A stretch of 64,000 nt of DNA from an uncultured Bacteroidales bacterium (GCA_902765485.1 CACWZZ010000009.1:59854-123853); one strand, 5' to 3'. Shown: positions 33,437 through 42,448, counted from the stretch's first letter. Notes: generated by a model not told the origin, from the letters alone. A program made the numbers and translations.

Positions 33437-34891
33437 ATGAGTGAGATGAAATCATTGGCGAAGGACACCGTGATCTACGGTGCGAGTTCGATCATAGGCA
33501 AGTTCCTGAACTACCTATTGGTGCCGCTGTACACGTACGCGTTGGCGCGCACATCGGACTACGGAATCGTCACAAATATCTATGCTTGGACGGCTCTGTT
33601 ATTGGTCATTCTGACGTACGGCATGGAGACCGGTTTCTTTCGTTTTGCGAACCGCGAAGACTACGATCCGAAGACCGTGTATAAAACGGCGTTTCTGACG
33701 CTGCTATGCTCCAGCGCGGTGTTCACGATGCTGGTGGTCGTTTTCCATCAGCCGATCGCCAATGCGCTGGGCTATCCCGACCATTCGGAGTTCGTGGAGA
33801 TGATGTTTGCCACGGTGGCGATTGATGCGTTTGCGTGCATTCCGTTTGCGTACCTGCGTTACCAGAAGCGCCCGATTCGTTTTGCGGCGCTCAAGCTGCT
33901 GTTCGTCGTTCTCAATATCGCGTTCAACCTGCTGTTCCTTGTGGTATTGGGCAAGAATGATGTGTTCTATGTCTTTCTCAGTAATATCTTGGCGACCTGT
34001 ATCCAGACGCTGTGCCTGCTGCCAATGACCTTACCGAAAGGCGGTCAATTCAGCGTGCCGGTGCTAAAAGAGATGCTGCGTTATTCGCTGCCTCTGCTGG
34101 TGCTCGGCGTAGCGGGAATCATGAACCAGACGCTGGACCGGATCCTCTTTCCATATCTCTATACGGGCGCGGACGCGCAGGCGCAGTTGGGTATCTACGG
34201 TGCGTGCTTCAAAGTGGCAATGGTGATGATGATGTTCACCCAAGCCTTCCGCTATGCGTACGAACCGTTCGTTTTTGCCAAACATAAGGACCGCCAATCC
34301 GTGGAGGCGTACGCCGACGCGATGAAATACTATATCATCTTCTCGTACCTCATTCTGCTGGGTGTGATCTTCTATCTGGATATATTCCGGTACATCGTTT
34401 CCAGCGCGTATTGGGAGGGGCTGAAGATCGTTCCGGTGGTGCTTTGGACGTATGTTTTCCAAGGGATTTATTTCAATCTCAGTTTCTGGTACAAACTGAC
34501 GGACGAGACCAAATGGGGTGCTTATTTCTCGCTGATCGGACTGGTAATCACGTTGGTTTTGCAGATTGTCGGTGTGCCGCGAATCGGGTATTGGGCAAGT
34601 TGCGGCAGCAGCCTTGTGTGCTATTTCGTCATTATGCTGCTGTCCTATTTCATCGGCCAGAAGAAAGCTCCGATTCCCTATGATCTGAAAAGTATCGGCG
34701 GCTATACGGCAATGACGATTGGTCTGCTGGCGGTCTATTATGCGCTACGGCTGTATTATATCCACAATATGTGGGTGATGATGGCTGTCGGCACCGGACT
34801 AATCGGTATTTATTTAATTGTATTAACTCATAAAGATTTTCCTATTCAAAATGTTTTCAGGAATCGTAGAAACCATGGCTCAGGTCGTTAA
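33437..34891 (+). CDS. polysaccharide biosynthesis flippase (MATE/Wzx-like)
   Basis: 484 residues with 12-14 hydrophobic segments. The N-terminus MKSLAKDTVIYGASSIIGKFLNYLLVPLYTYAL is the usual start of Bacteroidetes oligosaccharide flippases, followed by YGIVTNIYAW and a central ADAQAQLGIYGACFKVAMVMMMF, typical of the polysaccharide-synthesis C-terminal half. It should translocate a lipid-linked glycan across the inner membrane. The 3' end overlaps ribE by 41 bp. A second, distinct flippase gene is at 37.5 kb. Confidence 0.85.
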   Translation: MSEMKSLAKDTVIYGASSIIGKFLNYLLVPLYTYALARTSDYGIVTNIYAWTALLLVILTYGMETGFFRFANREDYDPKTVYKTAFLTLLCSSAVFTMLVVVFHQPIANALGYPDHSEFVEMMFATVAIDAFACIPFAYLRYQKRPIRFAALKLLFVVLNIAFNLLFLVVLGKNDVFYVFLSNILATCIQTLCLLPMTLPKGGQFSVPVLKEMLRYSLPLLVLGVAGIMNQTLDRILFPYLYTGADAQAQLGIYGACFKVAMVMMMFTQAFRYAYEPFVFAKHKDRQSVEAYADAMKYYIIFSYLILLGVIFYLDIFRYIVSSAYWEGLKIVPVVLWTYVFQGIYFNLSFWYKLTDETKWGAYFSLIGLVITLVLQIVGVPRIGYWASCGSSLVCYFVIMLLSYFIGQKKAPIPYDLKSIGGYTAMTIGLLAVYYALRLYYIHNMWVMMAVGTGLIGIYLIVLTHKDFPIQNVFRNRRNHGSGR

Positions 34892-35471
34892 GATAGAGAC
34901 CGAGCAAACGAATAAACATTTCACGCTCCGCAATCCGTTTGGCGAGGCGCTGAGTATTGACCAATCCATCGCGCACAACGGCGTGTGTCTGACGGTAGTG
35001 AAGATCGAGGGCGACCTCTATACCGTGACGGCAATGCAGGAGAGTTTGCGGCTGACGAACCTCGATCTGCTCAAAGAGGGCGATTGGGTCAACGTAGAGC
35101 GGTCGATGATGATGGGCGGTCGTCTGGACGGGCACATCGTACAAGGGCATGTGGATCAGAAAGCCGTTTGTATCGAGGCAAAAGAGACCGACGGCAGTTG
35201 GTATTATCGCTTTGAGTATGATAGTTCGCGCGAGATGGTGGAGCGCGGCTATTTCTGCGTGGACAAAGGATCGGTTTCTATCAACGGCGTCAGCCTGACG
35301 GTATGCGAACCGGATGTCAAAGACGGCAAAGGCTATGTCTCTGTTTGCATCATTCCCTACACCCACGAAGAGACCAATTTCAAATATATCGAGGTGGGCA
35401 CAGTGGTCAACATCGAGTTTGACATTCTCGGCAAATACCTGAGCCGCTATGCGGCGATTCTAAAGATTTGA
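34851..35471 (+). CDS. ribE: riboflavin synthase alpha subunit
   Basis: 206 residues in two lumazine-binding halves. The first begins MFSGIVETMAQVVKIE and includes SIAHNGVCLTV and MGGRLDGHIVQGHVD. The second repeats the pattern with GSVSINGVSLTV and IIPYTHEET. The enzyme dismutates two 6,7-dimethyl-8-ribityllumazine molecules to riboflavin. The start lies inside the flippase gene. The last codons (LKI) and stop are made from the AGATTTGA repeat, as in the WbqC gene. Confidence 0.93.
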   Translation: MFSGIVETMAQVVKIETEQTNKHFTLRNPFGEALSIDQSIAHNGVCLTVVKIEGDLYTVTAMQESLRLTNLDLLKEGDWVNVERSMMMGGRLDGHIVQGHVDQKAVCIEAKETDGSWYYRFEYDSSREMVERGYFCVDKGSVSINGVSLTVCEPDVKDGKGYVSVCIIPYTHEETNFKYIEVGTVVNIEFDILGKYLSRYAAILKI

Positions 35472-35502
35472 AAATTTGAAAATTTGAAGATTTGAAGATT
35501 AA
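35464..35502 (+). repeat. 8-bp tandem repeat (AGATTTGA/AAATTTGA)
   Basis: About five units from the last ribE codons across the gap before the FKBP gene. Same family as 1176-1220. Confidence 0.85.
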
Positions 35503-35523
35503 ATTTAGACAAAATTATATATT

Positions 35524-36108
35524 ATGGACAAAATTAGTTATGCATTAGGCCTTTCAATGGGTCAGAACCTCATGAGCAGCGGCGTAGAGAGCCTGAATTA
35601 TCAGGACCTCGCAGCCGGAATCGAAGATGTGCTCACGAAACAACAGCCGAAGATCAGTTATCAAGAGGCGCAACAAGTATTGAATCAATTCTTCCAGGAG
35701 TTGGAAGCCAAAGTAGCCGGTGCGGCAAAGGCTGAGGGCGAGAAATTCCTTGCCGAGAATGCCAAACGCGAGGGTGTCAAAGTGACTGCCAGCGGTTTGC
35801 AGTACGAGATTTTGGAGCCGTCGCTGGGTCAGAAACCTAAAGCAACCGACACCGTGCGCGTTCATTATGAGGGTACACTGATTGACGGTACTGTTTTCGA
35901 CAGTTCCTATCGCCGCGGCGAGTCGATAACCTTCCCGTTGAACGGTGTGATTGCCGGTTGGACGGAAGGATTGCAGTTGATGTCTATCGGTTCGAAATAC
36001 AAATTCTTCATTCCGTACAATCTGGCATACGGCGAGCGCGGCGCAGGTCAATCCATTCCGCCGTACGCTGCGCTGATCTTCACGGTTGAGTTATTAGGGA
36101 TCGAGTAA
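35524..36108 (+). CDS. FKBP-type peptidyl-prolyl isomerase, short form
   Basis: 194 residues without a signal peptide. The N-terminal FKBP_N dimerisation domain (MDKISYALGLSMGQNLMSSG) is followed by a complete FKBP domain: [73 protein letters not shown]. It catalyses proline isomerisation and acts as a folding helper, probably in the cytoplasm as no export signal is visible. The next gene encodes a lipoprotein relative with an almost identical catalytic domain, so the pair probably arose by duplication. Confidence 0.9.
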   Translation: MDKISYALGLSMGQNLMSSGVESLNYQDLAAGIEDVLTKQQPKISYQEAQQVLNQFFQELEAKVAGAAKAEGEKFLAENAKREGVKVTASGLQYEILEPSLGQKPKATDTVRVHYEGTLIDGTVFDSSYRRGESITFPLNGVIAGWTEGLQLMSIGSKYKFFIPYNLAYGERGAGQSIPPYAALIFTVELLGIE

Positions 36109-36129
36109 TCGTTTTCGTACCTGAAATTT

Positions 36130-36190
36130 ACGAGAGAAATACGGGACACATACGAGACGATAGACCGACGGGATACCGACGAGATACCGT
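36130..36190 (+). repeat. 11-bp-period repeat (ACGGGACACAT / GACGAGATACC)
   Basis: Units such as ACGGGACACAT, ACGAGACGATA, GACGGGATACC and GACGAGATACC follow one another with an 11-bp period. The same sequence type (ACGAGACACAT, ACGGGACGATA) occurs inside the 2441-residue protein gene at 52979-53012. It fills the gap between the two FKBP genes. Confidence 0.8.
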
Positions 36191-36230
36191 AATTACAAAC
36201 ATATATATTACAAAATAAAAACAACTACAG

Positions 36231-37484
36231 ATGAAAAAATTAAGTATTGTTTTGCTTGCCGCACTGGCAATGATATCCTGCGGCAACAGTTACAAAGCAC
36301 AAGACGCCGTACTGACCAACGAGAGCGACTCTGTCAACTACGCGCTGGGTGTGCTGAATGGTATGCAGATCAAAATGTATCTTCTTGCCAACGACAGCAG
36401 CGATGAGGCTGTGGCTGAGTTTATCGACGCCATGGAGAGCGCGTATCTGGACAAAGAAGAGGAACTGAACGAGACCCAGAAAGCAGGTCATCAGTTTGGT
36501 TCGTCCGTCAAGGGATTCGAGAAGAAAGGTTTGGCGGAAAACAAATCATGGGCGCTGAACGAGAAAGTGTTCTTCCAAGGCGTTGTTAACGCGATGAACG
36601 AAGACACGACCGTCATGAAAGCCGATGTAGCGGAGAGCTATCTGATGAGCAAATCTCATGCTCAAACGCCAAGCGAAGAGAAAGAGGCTCCGAAGCCGAT
36701 CACCGGCAAATGTCCGAAGAAAGCCAAAACGATCACGCTCGCCAATGAGGTTGATTCGCTCAACTACGCACTCGGATACATGAACGGCGACCAAATCCGC
36801 CAGTATATTCTGGCAGAAGACACCACCGGCGAAGCGATGGATGAGTTTATCGATTATGTGAATATCGGTCTGAAAGAGAAGGTGCGCAACCCGAAAGCTG
36901 TCTCCACCGCCAAGAATATCGGTACCGCCATCCGCGAGCAGGAGCCGGTGGGGCTGCTGGGCGTGGCAGGGATGGAGACCAACTTCGACCTGATCAAACA
37001 AGGTTTCATCAACGGTATGTACAACTACACCGAGCAATTCGACATGCAATCCGCGAGCCATTATGTGGATTCCGTCATGTCAGCCAAGAAATTCGGTGAT
37101 GCGAAAGCAGAGGGCGAGAAATTCCTGCAGGAGAACGCGCTGCGCGAGGAGGTCAAAGTGACCGATAGCGGTTTGCAGTACGAAGTACTGGTACAGGGCA
37201 AAGGTCCGAAACCGACGGCAGAGCAGACGGTCAAAGTTCATTATGAGGGCACGCTGATTGACGGTACTGTCTTCGACAGCAGCTACCAACGCGGCGAGCC
37301 GATCGAGTTCCCGCTGAACGGCGTGATCAAAGGTTGGACCGAAGGTCTGCAGTTGATGCCGAAGGGCTCGAAATACAAACTCTATATCCCGTACGAGCTG
37401 GGTTACGGCGAGCGCGGCGCAGGCCAGTCAATTCCGCCGTTCGCAACGCTGATCTTCACCGTTGAACTGCTGGATATCAAATAA
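36231..37484 (+). CDS. FKBP-type isomerase lipoprotein with duplicated N-terminal domain
   Basis: 417 residues. [19 protein letters not shown] is a lipoprotein signal with Cys at the lipobox, so it is exported and lipid-anchored. The mature part has two related FKBP_N-like units: [24 protein letters not shown] near residue 29 and [24 protein letters not shown] near residue 178. A single FKBP catalytic domain then follows ([36 protein letters not shown] onward). The internal duplication is unusual; family members normally have one N-unit. It probably assists folding of envelope proteins. The gene ends at an AATTGAG repeat. Confidence 0.88.
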   Translation: MKKLSIVLLAALAMISCGNSYKAQDAVLTNESDSVNYALGVLNGMQIKMYLLANDSSDEAVAEFIDAMESAYLDKEEELNETQKAGHQFGSSVKGFEKKGLAENKSWALNEKVFFQGVVNAMNEDTTVMKADVAESYLMSKSHAQTPSEEKEAPKPITGKCPKKAKTITLANEVDSLNYALGYMNGDQIRQYILAEDTTGEAMDEFIDYVNIGLKEKVRNPKAVSTAKNIGTAIREQEPVGLLGVAGMETNFDLIKQGFINGMYNYTEQFDMQSASHYVDSVMSAKKFGDAKAEGEKFLQENALREEVKVTDSGLQYEVLVQGKGPKPTAEQTVKVHYEGTLIDGTVFDSSYQRGEPIEFPLNGVIKGWTEGLQLMPKGSKYKLYIPYELGYGERGAGQSIPPFATLIFTVELLDIK

Positions 37485-37515
37485 TTGAGAATTGAGAATT
37501 GAAAATTGAAAATTG
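37485..37515 (+). repeat. 7-bp tandem repeat (AATTGAG/AATTGAA)
   Basis: Four units between the FKBP lipoprotein gene and the second flippase gene; possible start codons of the latter (TTG at 37506, GTG at 37515) lie in or at the edge of it. Confidence 0.85.
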
Positions 37516-39008
37516 TGGGCGTCATTGCTAAACAATCCATACGTGGCACGATTGTGACCTACCTTGGCATTGCCGTAGGTGTCTTCACCACGTTCTTCGT
37601 GTTAACCCGTTTCCTCACTACCGAGGAAATCGGGTTGGCACGGGTGCTGATTGACGCCGCCACACTCTTCATCGGTCTGGCGCAGTTGGGCACGTACGCC
37701 AGCGTGATCCGATTCTATCCGTATTTTAAGGAGAAAGAGAGCGAAGAGGACCACGGATTCTTCTTCTGGGCGATGGTGGTTCCGTTCGTCGGATTTGTCC
37801 TTTTCGCCCTGATCTATTGGGCTTGCCGTGTGCCGCTGGGCGCATGGTTTGGAGACAAATCGCCGCTGTTTGTGGAGTACTATTATTTCGTGCTCCCGCT
37901 GGCGTTCTTTATGCTCTACCAAACGATCTGCGAGAGTACATGCAATGTGCTGATGCATATTGTGGTGCCACGGGCGGTGCGCGAACTGGTGGTGCGGATA
38001 GGACTGTTGGCGATCTATCTGCTGTACGCCTTCCGGGTGATCTCCATCGACGGACTGGTCGTCGGTATTTGCATCAACTATGCGGTCGCAGCGGTCATAA
38101 ATCTGTGCTATTTCTTCTCGCTGCACACTATCCGTCTGCGTCCGGATTGGGTTTTCTTGCGGGAGAACAAAGGACTCGTCCGCCGCTATCTGGTTTACAC
38201 CGGATTTCTGCTGCTCTCTGCGGTCACAACGGTTCTGGCGCCTACCCTGTCGTCTTTTTTTGTGACCGCCAAGATGGGACTGAGCAACACCGGTATTTTT
38301 GCGATAGCGACCTATATGGCGGTGATGGTGAGTGTACCGAACCGCTCCGTTTCGGCGATTGCTTCGCCGCAACTGGCACAAGCGATCAAAGAGCAGAACC
38401 GCGAAGAGTGCTCTTTCTTGATACGCCAAGTAACGAGAAACATGCTGCTCATCGGCGGGTTTATTCTGCTGGCGATATGGCTCAATATCGATTTGATTTT
38501 CCATATCCTGCCGAATGGCGCTACGTATGCTACGGCAAAGAATGTAGTGTTTATCTTGGGCGTCAGCCAATTGATTTTGGGGACGTTCACTATTTGTCTG
38601 ACGGCGTTGAACTATTCTCGGTACTATGCCTTCAGTCTGATCTGGTCGCTGATTTTGACGGTCAGCGCCATTATGCTCAATAATTATCTGGTGCCGCGCT
38701 ATGGCATGGAGGGCGCTGCGCTCAGCAACTTGATCTCGTACGGGTTGTATTACCTGCTGATCATTGCAACGCTGGTGCCGCTGGGGCGTTTTCACGTAGT
38801 GGACCGCCGATGGGTATATATATTGCTGCTGCTCGTCGGTATTTTCGGTCTGAATGTCCTCTGGCAGACATGTCTGCCTGCGATGAATATATGGGTGGAC
38901 AGCCTCTGCCGGAGCATTGTGCTGCTCGGCTGCGGCGCGTGGATCGCCTACAAGGCGCAACTCTCGCCGGAGCTCAATGCCCAAGTAGCCCAATGGTACA
39001 ATAAATAG
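37515..39008 (+). CDS. second polysaccharide biosynthesis flippase
   Basis: About 497 residues with 12-14 membrane segments. It begins GVIAKQSIRGTIVTYLGIAVGVFTTFFVLTRFL and later has SVPNRSVSAIASPQLAQAIKEQN and the GMEGAALSNLISYG segment typical of Wzx/MATE-type polysaccharide exporters. I take the GTG at 37515 as start; a TTG at 37506 inside the repeat would add three residues. It is not closely similar to the flippase at 33.4 kb, so the two probably move different glycans. The 31-bp gap to truA holds another A/T-rich repeat. Confidence 0.83.
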   Translation: MGVIAKQSIRGTIVTYLGIAVGVFTTFFVLTRFLTTEEIGLARVLIDAATLFIGLAQLGTYASVIRFYPYFKEKESEEDHGFFFWAMVVPFVGFVLFALIYWACRVPLGAWFGDKSPLFVEYYYFVLPLAFFMLYQTICESTCNVLMHIVVPRAVRELVVRIGLLAIYLLYAFRVISIDGLVVGICINYAVAAVINLCYFFSLHTIRLRPDWVFLRENKGLVRRYLVYTGFLLLSAVTTVLAPTLSSFFVTAKMGLSNTGIFAIATYMAVMVSVPNRSVSAIASPQLAQAIKEQNREECSFLIRQVTRNMLLIGGFILLAIWLNIDLIFHILPNGATYATAKNVVFILGVSQLILGTFTICLTALNYSRYYAFSLIWSLILTVSAIMLNNYLVPRYGMEGAALSNLISYGLYYLLIIATLVPLGRFHVVDRRWVYILLLLVGIFGLNVLWQTCLPAMNIWVDSLCRSIVLLGCGAWIAYKAQLSPELNAQVAQWYNK

Positions 39009-39039
39009 TAAATTGTAAATGAATAAATTGTAAATCACT

Positions 39040-39783
39040 GTGCGTTATTTCATTTCCTTTGCATATGACGGCACCGGCTATCACGGTTCGCAGACGCAGC
39101 CGAACGGAAACACGGTTCAGGCAGAGATGGAAGCGGCTTTTGCTACCATCCTCCGGACGCCTGTGGCGCTCGTTTTTGCCGGGCGGACGGACGCAGGCGT
39201 GCATGCAGAGAAGATGGTGGCGCATTTCGATGTAGAGAAAGCCCTTCCGGCGAATTTCGTGGGACGGCTCAATAATCTGCTGCCCGCCTCTATCGCTGTC
39301 ACCGGTCTGCGTCGCGTGACGGACGAAGCGCACGCGCGGTTTGACGCTACGGCGCGGACTTATCGCTATCGCATCACCACGCGCAAGGATCCGTTCCTCT
39401 ATATCAATCATACGCGCGTAGCAGCCGGACTGGATTTGGAGGCGATGAACAGAGCGGCGGAACGGATGATTGGCGAGCGAGATTTTGCCTCTTTCTGCCG
39501 CACGCATACAGATGTCAAAACGACGATATGCCATGTGACGGAAGCGCGGTGGGTGCGCGAGAACGAGACAGAGGCTTATTTTGAAATCACAGCCAACCGG
39601 TTCTTGCGAAACATGGTGCGCGCGATAGTCGGCACCCTCTTTGAAGTAGGGCGAGGCAAGATGAGCGAGGAGGAGTTCGAGCAAGTGATCGCTGCGCACA
39701 ACCGTTGCCGCGCAGGACACTCCGCTCCTGCAGAAGGGCTCTCATTAATAGAAATCATTTATCCACAAAATATATATCTATGA
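39040..39783 (+). CDS. truA: tRNA pseudouridine(38-40) synthase
   Basis: 247 residues starting with GTG at 39040. RYFISFAYDGTGYHGSQTQPNGNTVQ is the family N-terminus. The catalytic Asp is in FAGRTDAGVHAEKMVAHF, followed by RFDATARTYRYRI and FLRNMVRAIVGTLFEVGRGKM. It converts uridines 38-40 in the anticodon arm of many tRNAs. It overlaps the GH28 start by 4 bp (ATGA), linking a housekeeping gene translationally to a polysaccharide-degrading one. Confidence 0.93.
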   Translation: MRYFISFAYDGTGYHGSQTQPNGNTVQAEMEAAFATILRTPVALVFAGRTDAGVHAEKMVAHFDVEKALPANFVGRLNNLLPASIAVTGLRRVTDEAHARFDATARTYRYRITTRKDPFLYINHTRVAAGLDLEAMNRAAERMIGERDFASFCRTHTDVKTTICHVTEARWVRENETEAYFEITANRFLRNMVRAIVGTLFEVGRGKMSEEEFEQVIAAHNRCRAGHSAPAEGLSLIEIIYPQNIYL

Positions 39784-41333
39784 AACACAAATTTTCCCTA
39801 TTGCTGCTTGTAGCAGCCGTTTGGGGCGCTTGCACATCTGCGCCGCAGTATCAAACAACCAAACAGGGCGACATCGACCGGCTGACCAAAGCGGCATCCT
39901 TTGAAATGCCGAAAGTGAAGGTTCCTTCGTTCCCGAGCCGCACATTCAATGTGCTGGATTTCGGGGCTGACCCGACAGGCGTAGCGCTGGCTACCGAGCC
40001 CATCCAGAAAGCTATCGACGAATGTACAGCCGCCGGAGGCGGAACAGTAGTCATCCCGGCAGGTATCTACACCACCGGCCCGCTCACGCTCAAATCCAAC
40101 GTCCGTCTCTATACCGAAGCGAACAGTTTCATCGTCTTCAGCCATGATCTGGACCTCTATGAGATCTACGACGAGTGGTTCGAGGGTATTCCGACCAAGC
40201 GTTGCACCTCTCCGCTCAATGCGCGCGGCGCAGAGAATATCGCCATCACCGGTCATGGTACGTTCAACGGCAACGGCGACTGGTGGCGTCCGCTTAAGAA
40301 AGGGAAAATGGCTCCGAGCCAATGGAAGAAACACTTGCAGGAGAAAGGCGGCGTAGTGACCGAGAAAGACATCTGGTATCCGGACAGCGCATCGATCCTC
40401 GCGCAGACTTATTGCGTGGACCAGAACGTGCCTGTGATCACCGACGACAGCCTCTGGCGAGTAGTGAAATCCTTCCTCCGTCCGGTGCTGCTCCATTTCG
40501 TGGACTGCAAAGGCATCCTCTTGGAGGGCGTTACTTTTGAGAACAGCCCGGCATGGAACCTCCATCCGATGTGCTGCGAGAACCTCATCCTGCGCGACCT
40601 CAATGTCCGCAACCCTTGGTACAGCCAGAACGGCGACGGCGTGGATGTAGAGAGCTGCAAAAATGTAGTGATCAGCCATTGCTCGTTTGACGTAGGCGAC
40701 GACGCCATCTGCATGAAATCCGGCAAGGACAAACCCGGTCGCGACAGAGGTATCCCGACGGAGAATGTAGTGGTGGACGATTGCGTCGTTTATCACGGCC
40801 ACGGCGGATTTGTCTGCGGCTCCGAGATGTCCGGCGGTATCAAGAATGTGCAGGTGAGCAACAACCTCTATATCGGTACCGACGTAGGTCTGCGGTTCAA
40901 ATCCACCCGCGGACGCGGAGGCGTAGTGGAGAATATCTATATCCGCGACGTCAATATGGCGAATATCCCGAACGAGGGTCTGCTCTTTGACCTCTTCTAC
41001 GGAGGCAAAGGTGCCGGCGAGGAGACCGAAGAAGAACTCGCTGCGCGCATGAATGCAGAGGCTCCGGCGGTCAGCGAAGAGACACCGGCGTTCAAGAATA
41101 TCGTGATTGAGAATGTCAAGGGTAACAACATCAAACGCGCTATCTATTTCAACGGTCTGCCGGAGATGAAGATCCAGAATGTCACCCTCCGCGACATCAC
41201 GATGAATGCCACCGAAGGGGCACTCTTCCGCCAGACAAACGGACTGGTGATTGAGAATGTGAATATCAATGTAAAGAAAGGCGAAGCCTTCTCGTTGGCT
41301 CCGACGGTTGAGAATGTCACGATCAATAAATAA
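39780..41333 (+). CDS. glycoside hydrolase family 28 (polygalacturonase-like) lipoprotein
   Basis: The true start is the ATG at 39780: MKHKFSLLLLVAAVWGAC is a lipoprotein signal with lipobox VWGAC. A right-handed beta-helix follows, beginning FNVLDFGADPTGVALATEPIQKAID. All GH28 catalytic signatures are visible: NGDGVDVESC (NTD-type), FDVGDDAICMKSG (the DD pair), GHGGFVCGSEMSGG (catalytic His) and the final R-x-K in LRFKSTRGRGG. It hydrolyses galacturonan-type pectin chains in the periplasm or at the cell surface. At 517 residues it is normal for Bacteroidetes. It overlaps the DUF4861 gene, likely a partner in pectin use. Confidence 0.9.
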   Translation: MKHKFSLLLLVAAVWGACTSAPQYQTTKQGDIDRLTKAASFEMPKVKVPSFPSRTFNVLDFGADPTGVALATEPIQKAIDECTAAGGGTVVIPAGIYTTGPLTLKSNVRLYTEANSFIVFSHDLDLYEIYDEWFEGIPTKRCTSPLNARGAENIAITGHGTFNGNGDWWRPLKKGKMAPSQWKKHLQEKGGVVTEKDIWYPDSASILAQTYCVDQNVPVITDDSLWRVVKSFLRPVLLHFVDCKGILLEGVTFENSPAWNLHPMCCENLILRDLNVRNPWYSQNGDGVDVESCKNVVISHCSFDVGDDAICMKSGKDKPGRDRGIPTENVVVDDCVVYHGHGGFVCGSEMSGGIKNVQVSNNLYIGTDVGLRFKSTRGRGGVVENIYIRDVNMANIPNEGLLFDLFYGGKGAGEETEEELAARMNAEAPAVSEETPAFKNIVIENVKGNNIKRAIYFNGLPEMKIQNVTLRDITMNATEGALFRQTNGLVIENVNINVKKGEAFSLAPTVENVTINK

Positions 41334-42345
41334 TATCGGCTTAGCGATAGTCGGTCTGCTGCTCGCGGGGTGCGCCCCGCGGGTGGCAACTTCGTTTTGG
41401 AAGATCGGCACACCGGCGGACTCCACAATGGAGGGCTACACCGTCATCCATGCGGAGGGCAAGACGCGCCACTGCTACCCCATCGACGTATGGACCGATG
41501 GTCCGGAAATTGATACCTACCACCAGCTCCACCACCATGGCGTGGCGGTTGAAAGTGAGTTGATGGCTTACCGCATCTATTTCGACAAGAAACAGACCAT
41601 TGATCCGTATTGCAAGCGCAAGCCGCAGCTGGAGTTGGCTAAGAGCCATTGGTATCCCAACGATAGTCTGCTGGAGGCGGGGTATGGCGATGATATTCTC
41701 CGCGTCAGCGGAACGGTCGGCGTCGGTTCTGTCAAATACTGGAACGGCAAACTGTTTCATATAGAGGAGGTTGGCGAGCGGCAGCAATTGATTGTCAAGA
41801 AAGGGCGCAACGAAGCCACTATCGCTGTTTGCGATGTGGACTGGACGGTGCCGGACGGCAAAGAAGAATTGCCGGAGACGCGACATATCGTCAATCTGGA
41901 TGTCCGATATACGATGAAAGCCGGACATAGGGATATGCGTTGCGACGTCTTCTGCTCGGCACCCATTGAAGGGCTCTGCACCGGCGTACAGACCATTCCG
42001 GCGAAGGGGGGAAAAGATACTATCTCGCTTATCCTGCCAAACGGTATTCTTTTAGCCTCTTGGGGCACCGACTGGCCTGTGAACGATAGCGTCAAGTATG
42101 CCAAAGAGACTGTCGGCTTGGGTGTTTTTATTCCAAAGGAGTATGCCGGTGCCCTTGTCCACGACAAGCGGAACAACTTGTGTTTGTTAAAGCTGTCAGC
42201 TTTCAGCCATCAGCCGTCAGCCTTGCCCCGCACCGCTCATTTCTATCTCACCTGCTGCGGAGCCACCAAAGAAAACCACCCCGTGGCAAAGACTGCCGAA
42301 GAGTGGTACGCCTATCTCCGCCGCTGGGCAAAGAAACTGAAGTGA
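41314..42345 (+). CDS. DUF4861 family lipoprotein
   Basis: The start chosen is the ATG at 41314, 20 bp inside the GH28 gene. MSRSINNIGLAIVGLLLAGC is a lipoprotein signal. The mature protein begins SFWKIGTPADSTMEGYTVIHAEGK and contains DVWTDGPEIDTYHQLHHHGVAVESELMAYRIYFDKKQTID, the conserved core of DUF4861, a Bacteroidetes family found with pectin and rhamnogalacturonan genes. Its activity is not certain. Bases 42190-42224, five 7-bp units, insert KLSAFSHQPSALPR between two C-terminal strands (NNLCLL and TAHFYLTCCG). Confidence 0.82.
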   Translation: MSRSINNIGLAIVGLLLAGCAPRVATSFWKIGTPADSTMEGYTVIHAEGKTRHCYPIDVWTDGPEIDTYHQLHHHGVAVESELMAYRIYFDKKQTIDPYCKRKPQLELAKSHWYPNDSLLEAGYGDDILRVSGTVGVGSVKYWNGKLFHIEEVGERQQLIVKKGRNEATIAVCDVDWTVPDGKEELPETRHIVNLDVRYTMKAGHRDMRCDVFCSAPIEGLCTGVQTIPAKGGKDTISLILPNGILLASWGTDWPVNDSVKYAKETVGLGVFIPKEYAGALVHDKRNNLCLLKLSAFSHQPSALPRTAHFYLTCCGATKENHPVAKTAEEWYAYLRRWAKKLK

Positions 42346-42364
42346 TTTGAGGGATTTTTTACAG

Positions 42365-42407
42365 GTTTTATGCAGTTACTATGCAGTCGCTACCGGTACC
42401 ACTTCGT
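42365..42407 (+). repeat. 43-bp perfect direct repeat, left copy flanking the HipST-HipB cassette
   Basis: Identical over 43 bases to 44037-44079. It contains two 11-bp-spaced copies of TATGCAGT and the palindrome TACCGGTA. The sequences outside the two copies differ at once. The copies enclose 1.63 kb that holds only the toxin-antitoxin genes and their control region. Confidence 0.95.
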
Positions 42408-42428
42408 CGTCTTTTTGCCTATGTTTCC

Positions 42429-42448
42429 TCCGTATCTTACGGATTTTT
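42429..42448 (+). terminator. intrinsic terminator just right of the left direct repeat
   Basis: TCCGTA-TCT-TACGGA followed by five T on the plus strand, overlapping the stop end of hipB. It can stop plus-strand transcription coming from the GH28/DUF4861 operon. Confidence 0.7.

Noticed and set aside
37602-39038. 478-codon minus-strand open frame
   Set aside because: Antisense to a membrane flippase; the predicted product is extremely Arg/Gln-rich, a typical shadow composition.
39798-41426. 542-codon minus-strand open frame
   Set aside because: Antisense to the GH28 gene, which has all catalytic motifs.
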